The notes: generated from the letters alone by a model not told the origin. A stretch of DNA of 38,424 nt from Aequorivita viscosa (GCF_900106795.1 NZ_FNNS01000018.1:42250-80673); one strand, 5' to 3'. Positions 8,221 through 16,943 are shown, numbered from the stretch's first letter. Made by a program: numbers and translations.

Positions 8221-9070
8221 TTACTTCAGTAATGTTTTCCTTATTCAGACTATCGCCACAATTATGACAAAATTTAGCATCATCTCTATGTCTTTGAATA
8301 CCGCAATTACGACAAGACTGAGTGTTTACGTGTACATAATCTTCGCTACTATTTCGTGCGTATCGCGTGCCTACAATTCCAGTAGGCACAGCAATGATAC
8401 CGTAACCTAAAATCATAATGAAGGTGGCTAAAAATTGCCCTACAGGCGTTACCGGCGTTATGTCGCCAAAGCCAACGGTAGTGAGAGTTACAATACACCA
8501 ATATACACTAACAGGAATGTTATCAAAACCACTTGCTTCTCCTTCTATAAGGTACATTAGAGTTCCTGTGATTATGGCTACGATGAGTACTGCAAAAATG
8601 AAAATGAAGATCTTTGCTCTACTTTCAATAAGTGCCTTCCTTAATTTATTTCCTTCGCCAATGTAACGCGTAACTTTTAAAATTCTGAAAACTCTTAAAA
8701 GTCGTAAAGCTCGAACCGTTAATAAATAATTACTGCCAACAAAGACTAATGAAAGGTAGAGTGGGATAGTAGAAAGGAAATCAATAATTCCATAAAAACT
8801 GAATATATATTTTATAGGCTTTTTTACGCTAATTACTCTTGCAATATATTCAATGGTAAAGAAGAATGTAATTACCCATTCAATTACCAAAAAAATGTTT
8901 TGATATTTTAAGCCAATTCTCGCAACACTTTCGAGCATTACAACAATCACGCTCAATAATATTAAAATGAGTAAAATAATATCAAAGAGTTTACCCATAG
9001 GCGTATCTGCTTCATAAATTATTTCATGAACACGATAACGCCAGTCTTTTTTATTGATTGGTTCTAACAT
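8210..9070 (-). CDS. Voltage-gated-type potassium channel with C-terminal zinc ribbon
   Basis: 286 residues. The N-terminal half has the six-helix layout of voltage-gated channels, including an Arg-rich S4 helix (about 119-136, RALRLLRVFRILKVTR). The pore loop carries the filter TVGFGD (198-203), which predicts K+ selectivity in the inner membrane. After S6 a short cytoplasmic tail has two CxxC pairs (Cys253/256 and Cys268/271) that should form a small zinc ribbon. This replaces the RCK or cyclic-nucleotide domains found in many other bacterial channels. It is followed by miaA with an 11-bp overlap. Gating signal unknown. Confidence 0.9.
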   Translation of the reverse strand: MLEPINKKDWRYRVHEIIYEADTPMGKLFDIILLILILLSVIVVMLESVARIGLKYQNIFLVIEWVITFFFTIEYIARVISVKKPIKYIFSFYGIIDFLSTIPLYLSLVFVGSNYLLTVRALRLLRVFRILKVTRYIGEGNKLRKALIESRAKIFIFIFAVLIVAIITGTLMYLIEGEASGFDNIPVSVYWCIVTLTTVGFGDITPVTPVGQFLATFIMILGYGIIAVPTGIVGTRYARNSSEDYVHVNTQSCRNCGIQRHRDDAKFCHNCGDSLNKENITEVNEE

Positions 9071-9106
9071 CAGGTTTTTAAAAGTATAAAAATAGACAAA
9101 GTCAAT

Positions 9107-10486
9107 CTATTTGCCCGAAATAGGGGAAAGGTTTATTAATTTCATAGTTTTATTTCTACGAAGGTAATTTTGGATAATGTGTTGTGATTCGCGGGAATGA
9201 TCAACCAAATTGATAATAGTTCTTAAAATTTCAGGTTTGGTGATTTGATAATTTAAATCATAAAACGCATATCCTCTATATTTTCCATTCTCAATCCAAA
9301 TTACAGAACGCTCCTCTGTTTCCCGTCCACGGTCGATTAACAGTTTATTCCACTTTTCAAAACTTTCTTTGTTTAAAAAATCTAGAACCCGCTTGTTATA
9401 TGATTCGGGTGATTCGTTATTTATACACGCGCCCGCACATTTTTCAATCGAATAATAAGAACAATTTTCTGAACTATCCTGAAGCCCCGTTAATTTAGGA
9501 CATAATTCATTTTCTTGCGTAATTCTAAGAAGCTCTGATTTTGCTTGTTGGTAGTTACTAAAAGTAATTAACGCTTTTTTCCTGCCGTCGGACTTATCAA
9601 TCTTCAGATTTAAGTAACCATTGTTATCAACGAATGAAGTAAGCTGATGGGTGTATAAAGAGCGGCGTTGAATCTTGTTATACCTTGGTTTGTTTAGCCT
9701 AATTTCGAGATGTTCTTTTAACATCGAAATTAATTCATTCCCTGTTTTTTCATACGTTACCTTTTTTACTTCTAGCTGCAGTCGCTTTGATTTCCTATTG
9801 TCGTTGGTGAAGTGTTGTATCAGTTTTTTGCGGATATTTTTACTTCTGCCTATAAAAATTATTTCGCCAGCGCTATTGTGCATATAATAAACTCCAGTCT
9901 CTGAAGGAGTGGATTCTATAATATCCAGCATTTTTGGATTTAACTCAGGCTTAATTTCTTTTCTGAGCGTTTCCGCAATTATTTCTTTAGAATTATCCTT
10001 GTTAAGAAGCAACTTGAAGAGGGCTACAGTCGCTTTTGCATCTCCTTGAGCGCGATGCCTGTCACTTAGTGGAATGCCTAATGCTTTCACTAATTTGCCT
10101 AAACTATATGACGGCATATCTGGAATTAGCTTTTTTGCCAATTCAACAGTGCAAAGTGTTTCTTTTTGAAAATTATAGCCTAATCTATCAAATTCCGTCG
10201 TTAAAATTCGATTGTCAAAAAGTGCATTATGCGCAACCATAACGCAGCCATCGGTAATTTCTATAATGCGTTTTGCTACTTCATAGAACTTTGGTGCCTG
10301 CCGTAACATATTATTATTAATGCCCGTTAAGTTCACCACAAAAGGTTGTATTGGTCTTTCGGGATTTACTAAACTGGCAAATTGGTCAACGATTTTATGT
10401 CCATCAAATCTGTAGATTGCAATTTCAGTTATGCCTTCCTCATTGTATTTTCCACCTGTGGTTTCTATATCTAAAACTGCGTACAT
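9107..10486 (-). CDS. DnaQ-family 3'-5' exonuclease fused to GIY-YIG nuclease domain
   Basis: 459 residues from the ATG at 10486 (the in-frame TTG one codon earlier is less likely). Residues 1-165 are a DEDDh exonuclease domain like the PolIII epsilon subunit: DIETTG with Asp6 and Glu8, HNALFDNRIL, and the late HRAQGDAKAT motif. Around residues 195-275 lies a UvrC-like GIY-YIG domain, with GVYYMHN and FIGRSKN in place of the canonical GIY and YIG. The rest has a four-cysteine stretch (LCPKL to GACINN) like the UvrC/Cho N-terminal region. By family analogy it trims or incises damaged DNA. This fusion is known in Bacteroidota and some other bacteria as an epsilon/Cho-like protein. Confidence 0.88.
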   Translation of the reverse strand: MYAVLDIETTGGKYNEEGITEIAIYRFDGHKIVDQFASLVNPERPIQPFVVNLTGINNNMLRQAPKFYEVAKRIIEITDGCVMVAHNALFDNRILTTEFDRLGYNFQKETLCTVELAKKLIPDMPSYSLGKLVKALGIPLSDRHRAQGDAKATVALFKLLLNKDNSKEIIAETLRKEIKPELNPKMLDIIESTPSETGVYYMHNSAGEIIFIGRSKNIRKKLIQHFTNDNRKSKRLQLEVKKVTYEKTGNELISMLKEHLEIRLNKPRYNKIQRRSLYTHQLTSFVDNNGYLNLKIDKSDGRKKALITFSNYQQAKSELLRITQENELCPKLTGLQDSSENCSYYSIEKCAGACINNESPESYNKRVLDFLNKESFEKWNKLLIDRGRETEERSVIWIENGKYRGYAFYDLNYQITKPEILRTIINLVDHSRESQHIIQNYLRRNKTMKLINLSPISGK

Positions 10487-10573
10487 CAACTAACTGACTA
10501 TTCTTAATTTATATTTTTATTGAAATAACTGCCCACTCTTGTCCGCCGAAGCTTTTTCAGTGTAGGAGGAGCT

Positions 10574-10590
10574 ACTGCGAACTGCTACTG
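10574..10590. repeat. Short ACTG-phased repeat in spacer
   Basis: ACTG occurs at 10574, 10581 and 10587 (spacing 7 and 6). This is the reverse complement of the CAGT core that is phased at 7 bp at 14703-14751, so it is likely the same repeat type in the other orientation. Confidence 0.45.
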
Positions 10591-10598
10591 AACACGCA

Positions 10599-11249
10599 TT
10601 ACCCGCGTTCTCCAAAAATAGCACTCCCAACCCGAACCATATTGCTGCCGTTTTTTATTGCCAACTTATAATCGCCGCTCATTCCCATGGACAGCACAGG
10701 CATATTATGCTTTTCTTTAATAGAATCAAACAGAGTTTTTAGACTTCTAAATTCGTTGGAGACTTGTTTTTCATCATCAGTAAAGGTTGCCATGCCCATT
10801 AAGCCAATGATTTTAATATTTTCAAATTTTTTGAAATCGTTAGAATCAAGTAATTGAAGCGCTTCAGTTTTATCCATTCCAAATTTACTGTCTTCCTCTG
10901 CTATTTTAATTTGCAAAAGACAATTGATAACCCTATCATTTTTTCGAGCTTCTTTGTTAATTTCCCTTAGGAGCCTGAGGCTATCAACAGCATGGATTAA
11001 TGAAACAAAAGGAGCCATATACTTCACCTTGTTCCGCTGAACATGGCCAATCATATGCCATTCAATATCCTTTGGCATTTCCTGCCATTTAGATTCCATT
11101 TCCTGGACTTTGTTTTCCCCGAAGACGCGATGGCCTGCATTATAAGCTTCCATTATATCACCAATGGGCTTAGTTTTTGTAACAGCTACTAAACTTACAT
11201 TATCAGGTAATTCTTTTTTAAGCTCTTTTAAATTTTCTGAAATATTCAT
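10599..11249 (-). CDS. YggS/PLPBP-family pyridoxal phosphate homeostasis protein
   Basis: 216 residues from the ATG at 11249; a GTG at 11273 and an ATG at 11255 are also in frame, but MNISENLKELK fits the family N-terminus best. The single TIM-barrel domain carries the PLP lysine in VAVTKTKP, the NKVQE segment, WHMIGHVQRNKVK, and a C-terminal SMGMSGDY...VRVGSAIFGER, which binds the PLP phosphate. These proteins hold and hand on PLP and protect amino-acid and keto-acid pools. Neighbouring minus-strand genes are not an obvious B6 pathway. Confidence 0.93.
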   Translation of the reverse strand: MNISENLKELKKELPDNVSLVAVTKTKPIGDIMEAYNAGHRVFGENKVQEMESKWQEMPKDIEWHMIGHVQRNKVKYMAPFVSLIHAVDSLRLLREINKEARKNDRVINCLLQIKIAEEDSKFGMDKTEALQLLDSNDFKKFENIKIIGLMGMATFTDDEKQVSNEFRSLKTLFDSIKEKHNMPVLSMGMSGDYKLAIKNGSNMVRVGSAIFGERG

Positions 11250-11343
11250 CTTCATTTTATTCTCGCTATTCACGTATTCAATTTAAGGTTTTTAGAATTT
11301 CTGGTTTACAGTATTGTGAATAAGTAATGTTTAATTATTGACA

Positions 11344-12582
11344 TTAGAATTCATATACTGTCACACCACTTCTTAATTTGGGTTCTATGTATGTGCTTTT
11401 TGGAGGCATTTTTAACCCTTCATCTGCGATTTTTTTAAGTTCGTCGGTTGTTACGGGAAGTAGCCCAAAACCCACGGCAAAGCTACCTGAATCTATCACG
11501 GTTTGTACGTAGGCGAGTTCTTTTTTTCCGTGAGAATACTCAATTCGTTGATCATTTCTTAAATCTTCGATTCCTAATAGGGGCTTTAGAATAGTTGTGT
11601 ACAATATTTGAGCATCAAGTGCATCAAGTGCGTTATTTATCTTGTATTTATTTTTTCGAAGGTGTAATGAGTAAAATTCACCGTCAAGATACATGCTAAA
11701 ATGATGCTTTTTTGAAGGTTTATAATAGTCTAACCCACGATTTTCTATTCTGAAAGATTCATCAAGTTTTATCAAGAATTCTTCTTTTTCCAATCCGTTT
11801 AAATCTTTCACCAATCTATTGAATTCATAAATTTTTAAGTCGCTCTCAGGAATTAGGAAACTCATAAAATAATTATACGACTCATCGCCAGTATGTTCGG
11901 GATTTTCTTCTTTTAAGTCTTTAGCTAGCAAATAGGAAGAAGCCGATCGATGGTGGCCGTCTGCAATGTACAATGCAGGTATTTCGGCATAAATTTCTTG
12001 TATTTTTTTCAATAATTCTTCATCATCAACATTCCATAGATAATGTGTGTCGCGGTAGGTGGTTGTAAATTCATATTCTGGACGGTTTTGCATTACCGAC
12101 AGAATAATTTCATTCAAATTGGGATTGTCTGGATAGGTAAGGAGAACTGCTTCTGCATTAAATCCAATAGTTTTTACGTACTCCTTGAGTACCGTTTCGC
12201 GATATTCCAGTGTGTCTTCATGTTTTTTAATTACATCGTCTTCATAATCCTGAACACTTGCAGCAGCTACAATACCCGTGAATTTTAATCCGTCTCTATT
12301 CACAATTTTATAAATGTAAAAAGACGGTTTTTCGTCCTGCATAAAAATACCATCCTCCTTAAATTCCTCGTAGCGATTTCGAACCAAACCATAACGTTCT
12401 ACCCCTGAAATCTCCTTTTGGAATTTATATCCCGGATTAACGATATGTAAAAACGAAAACGGATTGTCCCGTAAACGCGACTCCACTTGGGCTGCCGTGT
12501 AACTATCATAAGATCGAGCCGCAAGTAAGTTAACCTTATCGCGAGTGGGTCGAACGGCTTTAAAAGGAATTATTTTTGCCAA
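11344..12582 (-). CDS. DUF1015 family protein
   Basis: 412 residues with the family hallmarks: the N-terminal AKIIPFKAVRP, a central ADGHHRSASSY motif, and a C-terminal VGFGLLPVT segment. The start is TTG at 12582. A stop codon lies four codons upstream with no ATG between, and the family begins exactly at AKI. The biochemical role of DUF1015 is not firmly established. In Bacteroidota it is often found near serine biosynthesis genes, and a nucleotide-dependent role has been suggested. It is one of a run of minus-strand genes with short spacers. Confidence 0.88.
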   Translation of the reverse strand: MAKIIPFKAVRPTRDKVNLLAARSYDSYTAAQVESRLRDNPFSFLHIVNPGYKFQKEISGVERYGLVRNRYEEFKEDGIFMQDEKPSFYIYKIVNRDGLKFTGIVAAASVQDYEDDVIKKHEDTLEYRETVLKEYVKTIGFNAEAVLLTYPDNPNLNEIILSVMQNRPEYEFTTTYRDTHYLWNVDDEELLKKIQEIYAEIPALYIADGHHRSASSYLLAKDLKEENPEHTGDESYNYFMSFLIPESDLKIYEFNRLVKDLNGLEKEEFLIKLDESFRIENRGLDYYKPSKKHHFSMYLDGEFYSLHLRKNKYKINNALDALDAQILYTTILKPLLGIEDLRNDQRIEYSHGKKELAYVQTVIDSGSFAVGFGLLPVTTDELKKIADEGLKMPPKSTYIEPKLRSGVTVYEF

Positions 12583-12682
12583 GACTGAGTTTTAGTAAGT
12601 TATTTGAAACTGAGCTATTTGTTAATGAGTTAATAGGTATTAAGTAACCAGACTGAATAACCCAATAACCATTAACTTAATA
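12583..12682. repeat. Spacer with TTA-rich, weakly heptad-phased repeats and an inverted repeat
   Basis: Read on the minus strand, TTA or GTTA motifs recur at mostly 7-bp steps through this spacer. A perfect 9-bp inverted repeat (12637-12645 with 12675-12683) has its distal arm touching the stop codon of the next gene. No T tract follows, so it is not a normal terminator. Confidence 0.4.
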
Positions 12683-13573
12683 CTATTTTGTGAATTGAGC
12701 TGAAACGACCTCTGCTTTGCGGTTTTCGCTATAATCGTAAAAACCTTCGCCACTTTTGCTACCCAATTTTCCAGCCATAACCATATTGACCAATAACGGA
12801 CAAGGTGCGTATTTTGGGTTTTTAAATCCGTCGTACATTACGTTTAAAATAGAAAGGCAAACGTCTAATCCAATAAAATCGGCTAAAGCCAACGGTCCCA
12901 TAGGGTGCGCCATTCCTAATCGCATAACCGTATCGATTTCTTTTACTCCCGCCACGCCATTATAAAGTGTTTCGATGGCCTCGTTAATCATTGGCATCAA
13001 TATTCTGTTTGCCACAAATCCAGGATAATCGTTTACTTCTACAGGAACTTTGTTTAGGTTTTTAGAAAGTGTTTCTACCGTTTCATATGTTTCTGAACTG
13101 GTACTGTACCCTTTAATAATTTCCACCAATTTCATGATAGGAACAGGGTTCATAAAGTGCATTCCAATTACTTTTTCTGGTCGCGAAGTAACTGCAGCAA
13201 TCTGAGTAATTGAGATAGAAGAGGTGTTGCTCGATAGAATAGTGTCGGGACCGCAAAACTTGTCTAAATCACGAAAAATATTCAATTTTAGATCTACATT
13301 TTCTGTAGCAGCCTCAACTACCAATCCTACGTTTTTTACTCCTTCCTCAAGGTTGGTGTAGGTAATAATATTGTTTAAAGTTCGCTCCTTATCTGCTTCG
13401 GATATGCTTTCCTTGGTAACCATTCGGTCAAGGTTTTTGGTGATAGTTGCCATCCCCTTATCCAAATAAGCCTGCTGAATGTCTATTAAATGTACTTTAT
13501 AATCAAATTGAGCGAACGTATGGGCGATGCCATTTCCCATTGTACCGGCACCTATTACTGCTATATTTTTCAT
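12683..13573 (-). CDS. 3-hydroxyacyl-CoA (3-hydroxybutyryl-CoA) dehydrogenase
   Basis: 296 residues. The N-terminal NAD-binding Rossmann fold has GAGTMGNGIA (8-17) and an acidic residue at the end of beta 2 (Asp31). The catalytic His139 is in GMHFMNPVP, with SSNTSS (114-119) ahead of it, and the C-terminal helical dimerisation domain carries GFVANRIL and DFIGLDVCLSI. It oxidises (S)-3-hydroxyacyl-CoA to 3-oxoacyl-CoA with NAD+ (or the reverse), in fatty acid or short-chain acyl-CoA metabolism. It is the stand-alone form and not the FadB fusion. It lies between a DUF1015 and a Gfo/Idh/MocA gene, an order I associate with Flavobacteriia. Confidence 0.93.
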   Translation of the reverse strand: MKNIAVIGAGTMGNGIAHTFAQFDYKVHLIDIQQAYLDKGMATITKNLDRMVTKESISEADKERTLNNIITYTNLEEGVKNVGLVVEAATENVDLKLNIFRDLDKFCGPDTILSSNTSSISITQIAAVTSRPEKVIGMHFMNPVPIMKLVEIIKGYSTSSETYETVETLSKNLNKVPVEVNDYPGFVANRILMPMINEAIETLYNGVAGVKEIDTVMRLGMAHPMGPLALADFIGLDVCLSILNVMYDGFKNPKYAPCPLLVNMVMAGKLGSKSGEGFYDYSENRKAEVVSAQFTK

Positions 13574-13663
13574 TTTCTTGATGTGATGTTTTTAGATTTA
13601 TCTAATGTATTAGTAATGAATTTATATTTTGGAATTTATAGTTCTCTTTCAGGAAAAGAATAA

Positions 13664-14632
13664 TTAAATACTCTTGAATTTTTCGATAATCAGCATTGCC
13701 ACGCGCAAGGCTTCTGTTCCTTGGCGTAATGAAACTTCGGGTGTTCTATCGGCCTTAATGGCTTCGGCGAAACTTTCCAATTCGTCCAAGATGGCATTGT
13801 TGCTATCCACATTGGGGTTTTCGAAATAAATTTGCTTCTGTTTTCCTTCAGCGTTCGTCAAAACCAAGGCGAAGTCGTCTAATTCTTTTGGCGCATCTTT
13901 CATCCGTACCGCTTCACATTTCTTCTCAAGGAAATCTACTGAAATATAGGCATCACGCTGAAAGAATCGGGCTTTTCGCATATTTTTGAGTGAAATTCTA
14001 CTAGCGGTAAGGTTGGCCACGCAGCCGTTTTCAAATTCGATACGTGCATTTGCAATATCGGGCGTTTCGCTTAGCACTGAAACCCCACTAGAACTAACAG
14101 TTTTTACGGGGCTTTTTACGACGCTAAGAATAATATCTATATCGTGAATCATTAAATCGAGAACCACGGAAACATCAGTACCTCTCGGGTTGAATTCCGC
14201 TAATCGATGGGTTTCGATAAACATGGGGTTGCTAATTTTATCCCTAATAGCCATAAAAGCTGGGTTGAAGCGTTCCACCTGTCCTACCTGTCCACGAACT
14301 TTATATTGTTTGGCTAAATCCCGAATTTCTTCAGCCTCAGCCACAGTTTTCGTGATTGGTTTTTCAATGAAAAGATGTTTGCCGGCTTCAATTACTTTTT
14401 TAGCGCAATCGTAATGATGAATGGTGGGCGTAACCACAACAACCATATCGGCCGCTTCGATAAGGCTTTCCATAGTTGGAAAACTCTTATAACCGAATTC
14501 CTCTTCTATTTTTTTTGAAGCATTTTTATCTGCATCATAAAACCCAACCAAATCATATTTTTCAGATAGTTTGAGCAATTTTAGGTGAATTTTTCCCAAG
14601 TGACCAGCACCAAGAACTCCTGCTTTTAGCAT
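13664..14632 (-). CDS. Gfo/Idh/MocA family oxidoreductase
   Basis: 322 residues from the ATG at 14632. A TTG at 14671 gives a frame 13 codons longer, but that extension contains the promoter box at 14649-14656. The N-terminal Rossmann fold has GVLGAGHLGKIH, followed by the family EKP motif (FIEKPITKT) with its catalytic-site Lys. A C-terminal alpha/beta domain carries LMIHDIDIIL, whose His-Asp pair is a typical active-site element. It probably oxidises or reduces a sugar or inositol-like substrate with NAD(P); the substrate is not readable from sequence. Confidence 0.88.
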   Translation of the reverse strand: MLKAGVLGAGHLGKIHLKLLKLSEKYDLVGFYDADKNASKKIEEEFGYKSFPTMESLIEAADMVVVVTPTIHHYDCAKKVIEAGKHLFIEKPITKTVAEAEEIRDLAKQYKVRGQVGQVERFNPAFMAIRDKISNPMFIETHRLAEFNPRGTDVSVVLDLMIHDIDIILSVVKSPVKTVSSSGVSVLSETPDIANARIEFENGCVANLTASRISLKNMRKARFFQRDAYISVDFLEKKCEAVRMKDAPKELDDFALVLTNAEGKQKQIYFENPNVDSNNAILDELESFAEAIKADRTPEVSLRQGTEALRVAMLIIEKFKSI

Positions 14633-14648
14633 GTGCGTGTGTTTTTCA

Positions 14649-14656
14649 CAAATGTA
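14649..14656 (-). promoter_or_regulatory. -7 promoter box for Gfo/Idh/MocA gene
   Basis: On the minus strand this reads TACATTTG, a perfect TAnnTTTG. It lies 16 bp upstream of the ATG at 14632, so the predicted leader is only about 11-13 nt. It rules against the longer TTG-started frame. Confidence 0.55.
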
Positions 14657-14702
14657 AGATTTTCGAGGCAAAGTTTAAAGGGTTTATTTAGTGTTCAAGA
14701 AT

Positions 14703-14751
14703 CAGTGTCCAGTGCGCAGTATTCAGTAAACAGTTTTCAGTAATCAGTTGC
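14703..14751. repeat. Seven-copy heptamer array CAGTNNN
   Basis: CAGT occurs at 14703, 14710, 14717, 14724, 14731, 14738 and 14745, exactly every 7 bp, with variable bases between. Two stray copies follow at 14760 and 14780 out of phase. It sits in the divergent spacer between the Gfo/Idh/MocA gene and the isoaspartyl methyltransferase gene. Confidence 0.85.
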
Positions 14752-14809
14752 TAGGTGTTCAGTACTAAGAAACAATATGCAGTTACTAGATTTTTGATAT
14801 AACGTTATC

Positions 14810-14837
14810 CATTATTAAATATTCATTAATCATTCCA
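14810..14837. repeat. Heptamer run of CATT type
   Basis: Four consecutive 7-bp units, three of them beginning CATT (14810, 14824, 14831) and one AAAT (14817), end a few bases before the -33 element of the methyltransferase promoter. Confidence 0.5.
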
Positions 14838-14842
14838 ACCTC

Positions 14843-14873
14843 TTGACCTTCCCACCGAAATTAGGTTACTTTG
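14843..14873 (+). promoter_or_regulatory. Promoter of isoaspartyl methyltransferase gene
   Basis: TTG at 14843-14845 is followed after exactly 20 bp by TTACTTTG (14866-14873), one mismatch from TAnnTTTG. This is the full Bacteroidota -33/-7 arrangement. The same TTG opens a longer reading frame in phase with the gene, but as a -33 element it cannot be the start codon. Confidence 0.6.
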
Positions 14874-14893
14874 TAAATCAAATTTCACAAAAC

Positions 14894-15535
14894 ATGAAAG
14901 ACACTTTTACCCATAAGGGTATGCGGAAAAAATTGGTTGGGGTCCTTGAAAAAAAAGGAATTCTAGATAAAAATGTCTTAGCAGCTATTGGCAGGATTCC
15001 GCGCCATCTTTTTATGGATTCTGGTTTTGTAGGACACGCTTACGTGGACAAGGCGTTCCCAATTGCAGCCGATCAAACTATTTCTCAACCTTACACTGTG
15101 GCCCGCCAAACAGAACTTTTGGAAGTGAAAAAAGGCGATAAAATACTGGAAATAGGAACAGGGAGTGGATATCAGGCAGCAGTACTTTTGGAAATGGGAG
15201 TGAGGCTTTATACTATAGAACGACAAAACGAATTATTTAAAAAGACGAAACTTTTTTTACCAAAATTAGGCTATAAGCCTAAAAGATTAATTTTTGGCGA
15301 TGGTTATATAGGTTTGGCAGATGAAGCACCTTTCGATGGAATAATAGTAACTGCGGGTGCTCCGTACGTTCCACAACCCTTGCTCGCACAGCTCAAAATA
15401 GGAGCTAAATTAGTAATTCCAGTTGGGGAAAATGTACAAATAATGACGGTTTTTACTCGTAAATCAGAAAAAGAATTCGAAAAGGAAGAATTCGGTGAAT
15501 TTCGATTTGTACCTTTGTTAGAGGATAAGAACTGA
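14894..15535 (+). CDS. pcm: Protein-L-isoaspartate O-methyltransferase
   Basis: 213 residues from the ATG at 14894, the family length. The enzyme methylates isoaspartyl residues in aged proteins with S-adenosylmethionine, starting their repair in the cytoplasm. Seen in the sequence: the substrate-site segment DQTISQPYTVA (60-70), SAM motif I LEIGTGSGYQ (85-94), motif II around the FDGIIVTAGAP segment, and a C-terminal LVIPVGE. The start is chosen because the promoter lies between 14843 and 14873. The stop codon is embedded in a GAAATC hexamer array. Confidence 0.93.
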   Translation: MKDTFTHKGMRKKLVGVLEKKGILDKNVLAAIGRIPRHLFMDSGFVGHAYVDKAFPIAADQTISQPYTVARQTELLEVKKGDKILEIGTGSGYQAAVLLEMGVRLYTIERQNELFKKTKLFLPKLGYKPKRLIFGDGYIGLADEAPFDGIIVTAGAPYVPQPLLAQLKIGAKLVIPVGENVQIMTVFTRKSEKEFEKEEFGEFRFVPLLEDKN

Positions 15536-15557
15536 AATTGAAATCGAAATCGAAGTT
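15534..15557. repeat. GAAATC-type hexamer array
   Basis: Four units in 6-bp phase (GAAATT, GAAATC, GAAATC, GAAGTT), overlapping the TGA of the preceding gene. Related arrays are at 31975-32010 and 35485-35508. Confidence 0.7.
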
Positions 15558-15595
15558 TTATCGTGTAAATAAATTCTAGCTAAATTGCACCAAAA

Positions 15596-16186
15596 ATGAA
15601 CGAACTCAAAAAAATATGTGTTTTCTGCGGGAGTAGTAGTGGTAATGATTTAGCTATAACCGATATGGCTGTAAAGCTTGGTGAAATTTTTGCCGCCCGA
15701 AATATTACTTTAATTTATGGTGCTGCTAAGATTGGAGTAATGGGAACTATTGCAAAAAGTGTTTTAGATAATAATGGAAAAGTGATTGGAATAATTCCTG
15801 AGTTCCTAAAAATGAAAGAAGTAGTTCACCTTGGCCTTTCAGAACTTATAACTACCCAAAACATGCACGAACGCAAACTAAAAATGCAGGAAGCTAGCGA
15901 TGGTTTTATAGCGCTGCCTGGTGGCATGGGAACACTCGAAGAACTGTTTGAAATCATTACTTGGCTTCAGCTCGGTCTTCACAAAAAGCCAATTGGCCTT
16001 CTCAATGTAAATGGGTTTTATAACGACCTTATCAATTTGCTCGAAAATATGGTGCGTAAAGGCTTTCTTTCCATCGAAAACTACAACCTACTTTTAGTAG
16101 ATTCCAGCCCAATACAGCTTCTCAAAAAAATGGAAGAATTTAAACGCCCAGAGGTTCCAAAATGGTTGAATAAAGATAGAGCTTAA
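15596..16186 (+). CDS. LOG-family protein (TIGR00730 type)
   Basis: 196 residues. A Rossmann-like fold begins ICVFCGSSSGND, carries MHERK (90-94), and has the family signature PGGMGTLEE (108-116). Members cleave cytokinin riboside 5'-monophosphate or related nucleoside monophosphates to the base and ribose 5-phosphate; in bacteria many are annotated as putative lysine decarboxylases, which is a misnomer. Length and motifs are complete. Physiological substrate here is unknown. An imperfect -7-like box lies at 15581-15588. Confidence 0.9.
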   Translation: MNELKKICVFCGSSSGNDLAITDMAVKLGEIFAARNITLIYGAAKIGVMGTIAKSVLDNNGKVIGIIPEFLKMKEVVHLGLSELITTQNMHERKLKMQEASDGFIALPGGMGTLEELFEIITWLQLGLHKKPIGLLNVNGFYNDLINLLENMVRKGFLSIENYNLLLVDSSPIQLLKKMEEFKRPEVPKWLNKDRA

Positions 16187-16268
16187 AAAAAGTTTCTGAA
16201 AATAATTTATACGCATCATAATTAAAGTACTTTACACTCCAAACCAATCAACAATAATTGCCTAATTT

Positions 16269-16943
16269 ATGAGAAAATTCATATTTGCTTCTTTAATCAT
16301 AACCTTCGCATTGATTGCTCAAAGCTGTTCTACCTCGAAAGTATTGGACAGTTGGAAAAGCGATAACCTAGCATCATTAAAAGATAAAAACATTTTAGTT
16401 GTTGCACGAACCGATAACAACCAGGCTAGAATGGCTTTTGAAGAAGCTATAGCCAATCAATTACGCGCAAGGGGAATAAAGGCTACGGAGAGTTTTAAGA
16501 GGTTTCCAAAGTTAAATCCAGACCAAAAACCAACCGAAGCCAAACAACAAATGATTAAAACCATTTTGGAAAGCGAAGGGTATAACGGAGTGGTGATGAG
16601 TGTGGTTAAAGACTATCAAGAAAGCACCCGAACCACAACCGATGGTGGTTATTACGCTGGTGGAATACACCCAATGGGCTATCCTTCGTACTACTACGGT
16701 TTTTATGGTTACTATTATTACCCTATGTCGTATTCAACCTACGGAAATTATGTGCCATATTCTACAACTACCACTGTTTCTAAAACATATATTGTCGAAA
16801 CTGTTGCTTATAACATGGACGAAAGTGAAGACAAGCAACTGTTAGCAATTGTAACTTCTAAAATCACCGATCCTAGAACTATGACCAGTACTGCCGAAGA
16901 TTATGCCAAAGGTATTGTAAAAAGTCTTGAAACTTCAAAGTAG
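16269..16943 (+). CDS. Lipoprotein of unknown function, DUF4136-like
   Basis: 224 residues. The signal sequence ends IAQSC with Cys20 as the lipidation site, so it is predicted to be a lipoprotein. The first part (about 40-120) has an alternation of strands and helices like DUF4136-type lipoproteins. A Tyr/Gly-rich low-complexity stretch (about 135-165, with YYYGFYGYYYYP) is followed by a Thr-run and a final mixed domain ending in a helix. No catalytic motif is visible. A clear terminator follows at 16973, so the unit ends with this gene. Confidence 0.7.
   Translation: MRKFIFASLIITFALIAQSCSTSKVLDSWKSDNLASLKDKNILVVARTDNNQARMAFEEAIANQLRARGIKATESFKRFPKLNPDQKPTEAKQQMIKTILESEGYNGVVMSVVKDYQESTRTTTDGGYYAGGIHPMGYPSYYYGFYGYYYYPMSYSTYGNYVPYSTTTTVSKTYIVETVAYNMDESEDKQLLAIVTSKITDPRTMTSTAEDYAKGIVKSLETSK

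Noticed and set aside
11250-11273. GTG start extending the YggS-type protein by eight residues.
   Set aside because: The extension (NSENKMK) is absent from the family pattern; two ATG codons follow closely.
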